Positions 16,996 through 25,057 of a DNA stretch of 64,000 nt are shown piece by piece (position 1 is the stretch's first letter; every line of letters starts with the position of its first letter). The DNA lies in NCBI RefSeq assembly GCF_019039035.1, contig NZ_JAHNZT010000003.1, positions 372,001 to 436,000 on the forward strand. The letters run 5' to 3'. Below the pieces are notes generated by a model. It did not search any database. It was not told the origin of the DNA and saw only the letters and a list, made by a program, of their open reading frames with translations. Position numbers and translations under genes: made by a program. This DNA comes from Citreicoccus inhibens. Its GTDB lineage: Bacteria; Myxococcota; Myxococcia; Myxococcales; Myxococcaceae.

Positions 16996-19596
16996 ATGGG
17001 CCGCATTCGTTCCGTCAGTACCCATCGGGTGACGCCGCTCGATACCGGTTGGCAGGCCGTGGCCGTGGAGCCCGGCGCCGTGGAGGCGCCCTCGCGCCTC
17101 GCGGGAGCATCGCTCGCGTGGATCGCCGCGAGTGTCCCGGGCACGGCCGCCTCGGCCCTGCGTGAGGCGAAGGCGTGGGACCTGGACCGCCCGCCTCCCG
17201 CGCTCGACACGCGCGATTGGTGGTACCGCGTGGACGTGGTGCTGCCCGCGCCCGAGGACGGCGCCGTCTTCCTGTGCTTCGACGGGCTGGCCACGCTCGC
17301 GGAGGTGTGGCTGGACGAGGAGGTGGTGCTGCGCTCGGACAACATGTTCCAGGCGCACGCGGTGGATGTCACCGCGCACGCGGGCGCCGCGCGGCGGCTG
17401 GCCATCCGCTTCCGAGCGCTCGCGCCCGTGCTCCAGGAACGGCGAGCGCGGCCCCGTTGGCGCACGCGACTGGTGGATGCCACGCACCTGCGCTGGTTCC
17501 GCACCACGCTGCTGGGACACATCCCGGGCTGGTGTCCCGCCGTTCCCCCCGTGGGGCCCTGGCGCGCGGTGCGGGTGGAGCAGCGCAGGCACGTATCCGT
17601 CGAGAGCGCGGACGTGCACGCGATGCCTCGAGGCGACGGCGGACACGTCACGGTGGACCTCCAGCTCAAAGCGCTGGGGCGCGCGCGGGTGGTCTCCGCG
17701 ACGCTAGAGGTCGGCCCGGCACACGGGGCCTCCGCGGCGATGGAGGTGGGCGCTGCGCGCGTGGCGCTGACGTGTGAACCCGGCAGCGCGGGCGTCTGGA
17801 GAATCCGAGGCGAAGCCGAGCTGGAAGCCGTGGCGCGCTGGTGGCCGCACACGCACGGCGAGCCCACGCTGTATCCGGCGCGCGTGGACGTGTCACTGGA
17901 GGGCGGCGAGCACGTGACGCTCGATGTGGGCCGCGTGGGCTTCCGCACGGTGGAGCTGTCCCAACAAGACGGGGGCTTCGCGCTGTCCGTCAACGGCGTG
18001 CCGGTGTTCTGTCGAGGCGCCTGCTGGACGCCGCTCGACGTCGTGTCCCTGAACGGGACGGAGCGGGACTACGTGGAGGCGCTGGAGCTGGCGCGCGCGG
18101 CGGGCATGAACATGCTGCGCGTGGGCGGCACCATGGTCTACGAGGACGACCGCTTCTACGACGCCTGCGACGCGCGCGGCATCCTCGTGTGGCAGGACTT
18201 CATGTTCGCCAACATGGACTACCCGGCCGAGGACCCCGCGTTCCAGGCCAGCGCGCGACGCGAGGCGGAGCAGTTCCTCGCCCGCGTGCAGGGCAGCCCC
18301 GCGCTGGCCGTCCTCTGCGGCAACAGCGAGGCGGAGCAGCAGGCCGCGATGATGGGCCTGCCGAGCGAGCAGTGGACGGGCCCGCTCTTCACGTCGCTGC
18401 TGCCCGAAGTCAGCGCGCGCGTGCGTCCGGACGCGCCCTACTGGCGCTCGTCCCCGAGCGGCGGCGCCATGCCGTTCCACACGCGCGAGGGCGTCACGCA
18501 CTACTACGGCGTGGGCGCGTACCTGCGGCCGTTGGAGGACGCGCGGCGCGCGGGCGTGCGCTTCGCGTCCGAGTGCCTGGCCTTCTCCAACATCCCCGAG
18601 GACGCCACGCTGGAGCGCGTGCTGGGAGATGGCGAGGCGCCCGGACACCACCCGAAGTGGAAGGCCCGCGTGCCTCGCGACTCCGGCTCGGGCTGGGACT
18701 TCGAGGACGTGCGCGACCACTACCTGCGCCTCCTGTTCGACGTGGACCCGGCGCGCCTGCGCTACGCGGACGTGCCGCGCTACCTCGCGCTGGGACGCGT
18801 GGCCACGGCCGAGGTCATGGCCGCCACGCTGGCCGAGTTCCGCCGCCCCGGCGCGTCGTGCCAAGGCGCGCTCGTCTGGTTCTTCCGCGACCTGTGGCCC
18901 GGCGCCGGCTGGGGGCTGGTGGATGCCACGGGCCTGCCCAAGGCCGCGTACTACGCCGTCAAGCGCACGCTGCAGCCCGTGCTCCTCGCGCTGTCGGACG
19001 AGGGGCTCGATGGGCTGGACCTGAACGTGACGAATGACTCCGGCGAAGCACTCGACGTGGAGCTGGAGGTGACGTTCTACCGCGACGGAGAGGTCCCGGT
19101 GGCCAGCGGCAAGGCCCCGGTCCTCGTCCCCGCGCGCGGCGCCACGCGACGCTCCACCGAAGCGATGGTGGGCCACTTCGTGGACTCCACCGAGGCGTAC
19201 CGCTTCGGCCCGCCGGGCCATGCGCTCACCATCGCGCTGATGCGCGAGCGCGCCACGGGCCGCGTGCTCCAACGCGCGTTCCACCTGCCCGCGGCGACGC
19301 GGGCCTCGCCTCCTCGCGAGCCCGGACTGGAGGCGCACGCGAGCCCCCTGGGTGACGGCGGGCACCTGGTGCGCGTGCGCGCGAAGCGGTTCGCGCAGTC
19401 CGTCTGGTTCGATGTCCCCGGCCACGTCCCCGAGGACAACTACTTCCATCTGGCTCCCGGTGAGGAGCGCGCGGTGGTGCTGCGGCCTCGGCCTTCGGCG
19501 CGGCCCTTCCGGGGCTTCGTGCAGGCGCTCAACGCGGCCAGCCCCCAGCGCATCGAGTTGTCCGCTCCCGCGGCCTCGGGAGGAATCCGACCATGA
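16996..19596 (+). CDS. glycoside hydrolase family 2 (beta-mannosidase-like)
   Basis: An 866-residue protein with the family 2 layout: jelly-roll N-terminal domain (WWYRVDVVLP, LWLDEE-like AEVWLDEEVVL), an immunoglobulin-like domain, a TIM barrel at about 325-650 and C-terminal beta domains. Both expected catalytic glutamates are present: the acid/base E445 in LCGNSEAEQ and the nucleophile E526 in RFASECLAFSNIP. It lacks a signal peptide, so a cytoplasmic role, such as acting on a glycosylated intermediate of the cluster product, is more likely than polymer degradation outside the cell. It starts 12 bases after the DUF1839 stop and overlaps the next gene by ATGA. Substrate sugar is not predictable here. 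Confidence 0.87.
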   Translation: MGRIRSVSTHRVTPLDTGWQAVAVEPGAVEAPSRLAGASLAWIAASVPGTAASALREAKAWDLDRPPPALDTRDWWYRVDVVLPAPEDGAVFLCFDGLATLAEVWLDEEVVLRSDNMFQAHAVDVTAHAGAARRLAIRFRALAPVLQERRARPRWRTRLVDATHLRWFRTTLLGHIPGWCPAVPPVGPWRAVRVEQRRHVSVESADVHAMPRGDGGHVTVDLQLKALGRARVVSATLEVGPAHGASAAMEVGAARVALTCEPGSAGVWRIRGEAELEAVARWWPHTHGEPTLYPARVDVSLEGGEHVTLDVGRVGFRTVELSQQDGGFALSVNGVPVFCRGACWTPLDVVSLNGTERDYVEALELARAAGMNMLRVGGTMVYEDDRFYDACDARGILVWQDFMFANMDYPAEDPAFQASARREAEQFLARVQGSPALAVLCGNSEAEQQAAMMGLPSEQWTGPLFTSLLPEVSARVRPDAPYWRSSPSGGAMPFHTREGVTHYYGVGAYLRPLEDARRAGVRFASECLAFSNIPEDATLERVLGDGEAPGHHPKWKARVPRDSGSGWDFEDVRDHYLRLLFDVDPARLRYADVPRYLALGRVATAEVMAATLAEFRRPGASCQGALVWFFRDLWPGAGWGLVDATGLPKAAYYAVKRTLQPVLLALSDEGLDGLDLNVTNDSGEALDVELEVTFYRDGEVPVASGKAPVLVPARGATRRSTEAMVGHFVDSTEAYRFGPPGHALTIALMRERATGRVLQRAFHLPAATRASPPREPGLEAHASPLGDGGHLVRVRAKRFAQSVWFDVPGHVPEDNYFHLAPGEERAVVLRPRPSARPFRGFVQALNAASPQRIELSAPAASGGIRP

Positions 19597-21470
19597 GTCC
19601 GAACGTCGCGCGGTCCACGCCCGAACCCGGGCAGGCCCCCGCCCCTCCTCCCGAAGTCCACGCCCTGCCGCTCCCCCTTGTCCTGGGCCCCGAGTCCCGC
19701 CGCCTCTTCGGCTGGTACCACCCGCCGCAGGGCACCTCGACGCGCCGGCTCGGCGTGGTGCTGTGCAACCCCCTGGGCTACGAGGCCATGCCCGCGCACC
19801 GCACGTACCGCCATCTGGCGGCCCGGCTCGCGGAGGTCGGCTTCGCGGTGCTGCGCTTCGACTACGACGGCACGGGAGACTCCGCGGGCCACGACGGTGA
19901 ACCGGGTCGCGTCGCCGCGTGGCGCGAGAGCGTGGGCCTCGCCATCGACGCGCTGAAGCAGCGCGCGGGCGTGCGGCACGTGGGCCTGTTCGGGCTGCGC
20001 CTGGGCGGACTGATCGCGCTGATGACCGCGGCCGAGCGCGACGACGTGCGCGCGCTGATGCTCTGGGCCACCCCCGCGACGGGCCGGGCCTACGTGCGCG
20101 AGCTGCGCGCCTTCCGCCAGCTCAAGGAGAAGGAGAACGCCCAGGCCCCGCGCCCCCCGCCATCGGACGCGGGCGAGGAGATCGCCGGCTACCTGCTCCA
20201 GCCCAGCACCGCGGACGACCTCTCCGCGCTGCGCCCGTTGGAGGCGACGCCGCGCGCGGTGCGCCACGCGCTGTTGCTCGGTCGCGATGACCTGCCAGGC
20301 GCGGAGGCCCAGCTCGCCCGCCATCTCCAGGGTCACGGCGTGGACGTGTCCCATCCCTCCGTGCCGGGCTACGCCGCCGCGATGCGCGACGCGGAGTTCA
20401 CGCTGTTGCCCGAGGATGCGCTCGACACGTTCGTGCGCTGGATGAGCGACACCGACTCACGCGAGGAGGCCTCCGAGCCCGCAGCCCAGGCGGCGCACAC
20501 GGTGGGGAACGCGCCCTTCGAGTGCACCGCGCCGGGCGGCGCGCGCGTGAGAGAGCGCGCGGTGCGCTTCGGCACCGGAGGCCGGCTGTTCGGCATCGTC
20601 AGTGAGCCACTCTCGGGGCGGGCCGAGCGCACCCGCGCAGGCGTGCTGTTCGTCTCCGTGGGCGCCAACCACCGCATCGGGCCCAACCGCATGCACGTGA
20701 CGCTGTCGCGAGAACTGGCCTCGCGAGGCTTCGTGGCCATGCGCCTGGACATCGGCGGCGTGGGAGACAGCCCTCCGGCGCCCGGCGAGCCAGAGCATCC
20801 GCTCTATTCGAAGGCCTCCGTGCGAGACATCCAGGAGGCCATGGACTGGCTGGGCGAGTCGTACGGCCTGCGCCGCCACGTGGTGGCCTCGGTGTGCTCG
20901 GGCGCGTTCCTCACCTTCCACGCGAGCGTGGCGGATGAGCGGGTGGCGGGCCACATCCTCATCAACCCGCAGACCTTCGTCTGGCGCGCGGGCGACTCGC
21001 TCGTCATCCGCCAGCGCGAGCAGCGGCCCGCGTACGAGACGTCGTTCAAGTCCACGCGCTTCTACCGCAGCGCGGCGCTCCAGAAGGAGACGTGGCGACG
21101 GTTGATGCGCGGCGAAATCCAGGTGAAGCGCATCGCGCGGGAGATGCTGTCACGCGCCATGAAGCAGGCGCAGACCCTGCCGTTGCCGGGGCCGCTCCAG
21201 AGCCCCGAGCAACGCCAGCACCAGGACGTGCGCCACGCCTTCGTGGCGTTGGCGGACCGGGGCCTGGAGTCGCTGCTCGTCTACAGCGCCAACGACGGTG
21301 GACTCGATGTCATCGAGCGCTACCTGGGCCCTCACGCGCGCAAGCTGGCGCGTCGTCCCAACTTCCGCTTCGAGGTGGTGGACGGCGCGGACCACACCTT
21401 CACGCCCCTGTGGGCCCAGGCCCATCTGGGTCAGCTCATCCTGAGCTTCATCACTCGGAAGTTTGGCTGA
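19593..21470 (+). CDS. fused double alpha/beta-hydrolase with altered nucleophile elbows
   Basis: A 625-residue protein with two alpha/beta-hydrolase domains. Domain 1 (about 25-285) has DYDGTGDSAG and the elbow LFGLRLGGL, in which the nucleophile position is arginine (R136), so it should be catalytically dead or regulatory. Domain 2 (about 310-625) has RLDIGGVGDS and the elbow VASVCSGAF, placing cysteine C435 at the nucleophile position, and a late histidine in VDGADHTF. Cysteine-type elbows occur in some acyltransferases and in exosortase-associated hydrolases, whose partner also carries GLRLG. A role in releasing or transferring the acyl/aminoacyl group from the carrier protein is plausible but inferred. 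It overlaps the upstream glycosidase gene by ATGA and ends the run. Confidence 0.85.
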   Translation: MSPNVARSTPEPGQAPAPPPEVHALPLPLVLGPESRRLFGWYHPPQGTSTRRLGVVLCNPLGYEAMPAHRTYRHLAARLAEVGFAVLRFDYDGTGDSAGHDGEPGRVAAWRESVGLAIDALKQRAGVRHVGLFGLRLGGLIALMTAAERDDVRALMLWATPATGRAYVRELRAFRQLKEKENAQAPRPPPSDAGEEIAGYLLQPSTADDLSALRPLEATPRAVRHALLLGRDDLPGAEAQLARHLQGHGVDVSHPSVPGYAAAMRDAEFTLLPEDALDTFVRWMSDTDSREEASEPAAQAAHTVGNAPFECTAPGGARVRERAVRFGTGGRLFGIVSEPLSGRAERTRAGVLFVSVGANHRIGPNRMHVTLSRELASRGFVAMRLDIGGVGDSPPAPGEPEHPLYSKASVRDIQEAMDWLGESYGLRRHVVASVCSGAFLTFHASVADERVAGHILINPQTFVWRAGDSLVIRQREQRPAYETSFKSTRFYRSAALQKETWRRLMRGEIQVKRIAREMLSRAMKQAQTLPLPGPLQSPEQRQHQDVRHAFVALADRGLESLLVYSANDGGLDVIERYLGPHARKLARRPNFRFEVVDGADHTFTPLWAQAHLGQLILSFITRKFG

Positions 21471-22362
21471 GCTGGGGCTCGCGCGGGGCGAGGGACTTGT
21501 CGAAGAAGTCCCCCACCCGGGCCAGATACGCGTCGCCGTCGGGCGTCTGCGCGTAGTGCCCATGCCCCGCCCCGGGCACGAGCAGCAGGGTCCGAGGCTC
21601 TCCCGCGAGCGAGAACAAGCGCCTCGCCATGTCCGGAGGCACGGCGCGGTCCTCCGTGCCAGCGATGAGCAGCAACGGGCGGGGCGCGAGCTTCCCCACC
21701 ACCACCTCGGGGCGCAGGTCGTCCAAGGCGAGCCCCGCATGGCGCGCGGCGAGGACGGCGGGCACGGACGTCACGGGCCCCCACGCTCCGAACTCGTGGG
21801 TGAGCTGCGCGTCCAAGCGGGTGAAGGCCCCCGCCAGCGCCACCGCCGCCACGCGCGCATCCTCGGAGGCCACGCGCGCGGCCACCGCGCTGCCCATGGA
21901 GAAGCCGAAGAGGCCCAGGCGCGACGGATCCACCTCGGGCTGATGCGCGAGGAAGTCGAGGCCCGCGCGCACCGCGGCCCGATGCTCCGCGCCCCACGTC
22001 GCGGGCCCCGGGCTCTCTCCATGCCCCGGCATGTCGAGCAGCAGCACGCCATGCCCTCGACGGGCCAGCGCCGCCGCCTCGTGGACGAGGTCGAGCCGGG
22101 TGGAGGGCGAGCCATGCACCAGGACGATGGCCGAGCCCACGCGGGGCGCCACGTACCAGCCCTGAACCTCGGCGCCCGCGTCGAAGGTGAGCGTGACGTC
22201 ACGCGGCTGGAAGTCCGAGGGGAGACCGGCGCGCGAGGCGGAGGTGAACGCGGGATGGAGCGCCGCGCGTTCATAGCGATACGTCCGCCACGCCTTCACG
22301 CCCACGACCGCGCAGCCTCCCAGCACACCCGCCAGCAGCCACATGAGCCATCTCGTTCGCAT
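21451..22362 (-). CDS. membrane-anchored alpha/beta-hydrolase
   Basis: A 303-residue hydrolase with an N-terminal hydrophobic segment (LMWLLAGVLGGCAVVGV) that may be a transmembrane anchor or a lipoprotein signal with LGGC as lipobox. The catalytic domain shows IVLVHGSPSTR (oxyanion region), GFSMGS (nucleophile serine), an acidic residue in AGTEDRAVPPD and the histidine in VPGAGHGHY. It resembles bacterial BEM46/YqkD-type peptidase/esterase proteins. It converges on the double hydrolase gene with a 20-base overlap of 3' ends. Start at ATG 22362; a GTG six codons upstream is possible. Confidence 0.85.
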   Translation of the reverse strand: MRTRWLMWLLAGVLGGCAVVGVKAWRTYRYERAALHPAFTSASRAGLPSDFQPRDVTLTFDAGAEVQGWYVAPRVGSAIVLVHGSPSTRLDLVHEAAALARRGHGVLLLDMPGHGESPGPATWGAEHRAAVRAGLDFLAHQPEVDPSRLGLFGFSMGSAVAARVASEDARVAAVALAGAFTRLDAQLTHEFGAWGPVTSVPAVLAARHAGLALDDLRPEVVVGKLAPRPLLLIAGTEDRAVPPDMARRLFSLAGEPRTLLLVPGAGHGHYAQTPDGDAYLARVGDFFDKSLAPREPQLSQTSE

Positions 22363-22432
22363 GAGCCCGTCCGGGGGCACATGCTGTCATGAGCAACGTT
22401 CCCGCGCGCGGCCACGACGGGCCGCTGCGCGC

Positions 22433-24781
22433 TCAGTTGGCGGAGAAGCTCATTCGCGCGCTGCCCTCGGCGCACTTCACCTCCACCCATGACAGGTCGG
22501 TGTCCAGTTCCACCCCGTCCTGACGGAAGCGAGCCAGGGCGATGCTCTCCTGGTCGCCCGCCGCGAGGTGAGCCAACCGGTACTGCTTGTTGTTGGCCAG
22601 GCGCAGGTCACAGGACGTCCACGGGCGCGTCTCCAGGTTATGAATCACGAGCCGCTTGAGCGGCCCGATTCCACCGAGCACCACGCGCCCCTTGAGCGAC
22701 TTCGCGACCGCGGGGACCGCGACGGGAGCAGGCGGAGCGGTCGCGGCCACGGGAGCCACCGCGGGAGCATTGGGAGCCGGAGCCGCGCGAGGAGGGCGAC
22801 GGCGATTGCCACGGTCCTCCGCCACGGGCTGCGCCCGAGGAACGAACAGCTTCACGCCAGCAGGAGGGGCCTCGTCCGCGTGAAGCCGCGACAGGTGCTC
22901 GCCGCTGATCTCCATCACCAAGGCCTTGCCGAAGCGAGCCCGGCGGCCATCCGCGCCGGGAGGACCCACCAGGTCGATCTCCGTGCCCTTGCGCAGCCCA
23001 TCCAGACGACCCGCGCGAACGTAGAGCTGTCCGCCGTCCTCGAGGACCTCATGGAACGCGCTGGCCTCGTCGGACCCGGGCACAGATTCGCTCCGAGCGG
23101 AGTCCTCGGCTCCGCGAGGAGCGGCATCGGCATCACGCGTCGGAGCCGCGTTCGCGCGAGCCATGGCATCAGCTCCGCGCCCAGGCACCTCATTCGAGCG
23201 AGCCGGCAGAGCGCCTTGGGGTGTGGGCTCGACGCGAGCGACCGGCGCCGCGCCACTCCCGTTGCGCATCATCACCACCGAGACCAGCGCGAACGCGAGC
23301 ACTCCGCACACCCCGAGGAGCGCCAGCATCGTCGCGCGCTGTCGCCGAGCGTCCGGCGGATTCTGCGCCGCCCCCGTCATCGCGGGTGAACTGGCGGCGG
23401 TCGCGGTTTGCAGGCCGGGTGAACTCGAAGCAGGGCTCCCCCCTGATGCACCGGAGGTCGCGGAGACGTTCGCCTGAGGCTGCATCGCCCCCGAAGCAGC
23501 CACGCCCCCTCCCGTCCCCGAGATGGCAAAGGCCGAGGTGCCACCACTCTGCGCGGACGCGGCGGGAGTGAGCGAGCCCCCTTCGTGCCCCGTGGCTCCG
23601 GAAGCGCCGCTGCCTCCCTGCATCCCGACCGCGGCGGGCGTGGACGCGTTGCCGCCGTGCGCGCCCGACGATGCCGCTCCGCCTGGAGAGAAGGTCCCAC
23701 CGCGCCCCTGCGATGAAGAAGACATCCCAGGCACGGCCGCGCCTCCCGAGCCCTCTCGCACGTATGTCCCCGCCATCTCTGCGGCGTGGACATCGGGCGC
23801 GGTGGGCAGACGGCGGCTGAGCGTGGAGATGAGCCGGCGCTGCTCGGCGAACTCCTCCGGGCAGAGGTCGCGCAGGTACGTGCCCACCTCCTCCGCCCCC
23901 GCTCGCTCGTGCCAGCGGATGGCCTCTTCATTCAGCGCCCGCGCGAAGTCATCGGCGCGGGCGTAACGGTCGTTGACCTCGGGCGCCAGCGCGCGATGCA
24001 CCACCCTGTCGAGCGAGGCGGGAATCTCCGGCCGCACCGAGCGCACCGACGGGATGTTCGGCCGCGCCATCGCGGCGATCATCTGGCCCACCGACTCCGC
24101 GTCGAACAGGCGACGACCCGCCAACATCTCCCAGACCACCACGCCACACGAGTAGATGTCGCTGCGGTGGTCCAGCTGCTCCGCGCGCGCCTGCTCCGGA
24201 GACATGTAGCCCAGCTTGCCCATCACCGTGGACGGCAGCGTGTGCGCGCTCCCCGCCGCGCTCTTCGCGAGTCCGAAGTCGATGACCTTGGTCTCGCCTT
24301 CGTAGGACACCATCACGTTGTGAGGTGACACGTCGCGATGGACGATGCCCAACGACAGCCCATCCGGGCCCACCTTGCGGTGCGCATAGCCCAGCGCCTC
24401 GGCCACGTGCTGACCGATGTGGAGCGCGATGGGAATGGGCAGGGGCGCGTTCACCTGCGAGGCGCGCCCCAGCACGCGCGACAAGTCCACGCCGGGCACG
24501 TACTCCATCGCCATGAAGAGCGTGCCGGCGACCTCGCCCAGGTCATACACCTGCGCGATGTTCGAGTGCTGGAGGTGCACGAGCAGCCGCGCCTCGTGCT
24601 GGAAACGTTGGACGAACTGAGGGTCCGCCCCCATCCGCGGCAGGATGGTCTTGAGGACATACAGCTTCTCGAAGCCTCCCGCGCCCACGAGACTGGCGAG
24701 GTGGACTTCGCCCATCCCGCCTTGTCCCAGGCGATGAATGAGCTGGTATCGACCAAAGGTGGTGGGAGGGGTCTCTGACAT
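22433..24781 (-). CDS. membrane-spanning Ser/Thr protein kinase
   Basis: A 782-residue PknB-like kinase. The N-terminal domain has all key motifs: LGQGGMGEVHLAS, the lysine in YVLKTIL, VHRDVSPHN, IDFGLAKS and GYMSPEQ. A long Gly/Ala/Ser/Thr-rich linker follows from about 330 to 470, then a single membrane span (MLALLGVCGVLAFALVSVVMM). The outer part contains a small beta-rich segment (LYVRAGRLDGLRKGTEIDLVG), a Pro/Ala stretch, and a C-terminal domain ending in WVEVKCAEGSARMSFSAN. This is a receptor-kinase layout in which the outer domains would sense an unknown signal. It is preceded on the same strand by a 36-residue membrane peptide gene. Activity is likely, signal unknown. Confidence 0.93.
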   Translation of the reverse strand: MSETPPTTFGRYQLIHRLGQGGMGEVHLASLVGAGGFEKLYVLKTILPRMGADPQFVQRFQHEARLLVHLQHSNIAQVYDLGEVAGTLFMAMEYVPGVDLSRVLGRASQVNAPLPIPIALHIGQHVAEALGYAHRKVGPDGLSLGIVHRDVSPHNVMVSYEGETKVIDFGLAKSAAGSAHTLPSTVMGKLGYMSPEQARAEQLDHRSDIYSCGVVVWEMLAGRRLFDAESVGQMIAAMARPNIPSVRSVRPEIPASLDRVVHRALAPEVNDRYARADDFARALNEEAIRWHERAGAEEVGTYLRDLCPEEFAEQRRLISTLSRRLPTAPDVHAAEMAGTYVREGSGGAAVPGMSSSSQGRGGTFSPGGAASSGAHGGNASTPAAVGMQGGSGASGATGHEGGSLTPAASAQSGGTSAFAISGTGGGVAASGAMQPQANVSATSGASGGSPASSSPGLQTATAASSPAMTGAAQNPPDARRQRATMLALLGVCGVLAFALVSVVMMRNGSGAAPVARVEPTPQGALPARSNEVPGRGADAMARANAAPTRDADAAPRGAEDSARSESVPGSDEASAFHEVLEDGGQLYVRAGRLDGLRKGTEIDLVGPPGADGRRARFGKALVMEISGEHLSRLHADEAPPAGVKLFVPRAQPVAEDRGNRRRPPRAAPAPNAPAVAPVAATAPPAPVAVPAVAKSLKGRVVLGGIGPLKRLVIHNLETRPWTSCDLRLANNKQYRLAHLAAGDQESIALARFRQDGVELDTDLSWVEVKCAEGSARMSFSAN

Positions 24782-24840
24782 GGCCGCGCAGCCTATACCG
24801 CGCGGCCTGGCTGACGCGCGGGTCCGCGCGTCAGGCTGGG

Positions 24841-24858
24841 CTTCCCGCGCACGGGAAG
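24841..24858 (-). terminator. hairpin between small membrane peptide gene and kinase gene
   Basis: CTTCCCG and CGGGAAG make a perfect 7-bp stem with a 4-base loop (CGCA), six bases beyond the stop codon of the small membrane peptide gene and 60 bases ahead of the kinase start. No T-run. It could end the short transcript or act as a processing site within a shared one. Confidence 0.45.
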
Positions 24859-24864
24859 CAGTCG

Positions 24865-24975
24865 CTATCGGGCGCCGCCCGACTTCCAGCGGCGCTGCTT
24901 ACGGCGGGGACGCGCGACCACCGCGACCCACAGCACAAGCAGTGCCGGAACAAACAATTGAAGGGTTTGGATCAT
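24865..24975 (-). CDS. small single-pass membrane peptide (36 residues)
   Basis: An unlisted short gene: ATG at 24975 preceded by GGGGGGAGATAG, a near-ideal ribosome site, and 36 codons before TAG. The peptide has a short polar start (MIQTLQ), one hydrophobic span (LFVPALLVLWVAVVA) and a strongly basic tail (RPRRKQRRWKSGGAR), the positive-inside pattern of a small inner-membrane protein with its C-terminus in the cytoplasm. The local DNA around its start is unusually AT-rich (ATATGG, CAATTG), which would suit a promoter. It lies 84 bases upstream of the membrane-spanning kinase on the same strand, so it could be a partner or regulator of it, though that is speculation. Confidence 0.6.
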   Translation of the reverse strand: MIQTLQLFVPALLVLWVAVVARPRRKQRRWKSGGAR

Positions 24976-25057
24976 CTATCTCCCCCCGAAATATGGAGCC
25001 CGGGTCTGACGTGTCCGCGCGCCGGTTCCTGATTCGCGCGCGGGCTATAAAGCGCCC

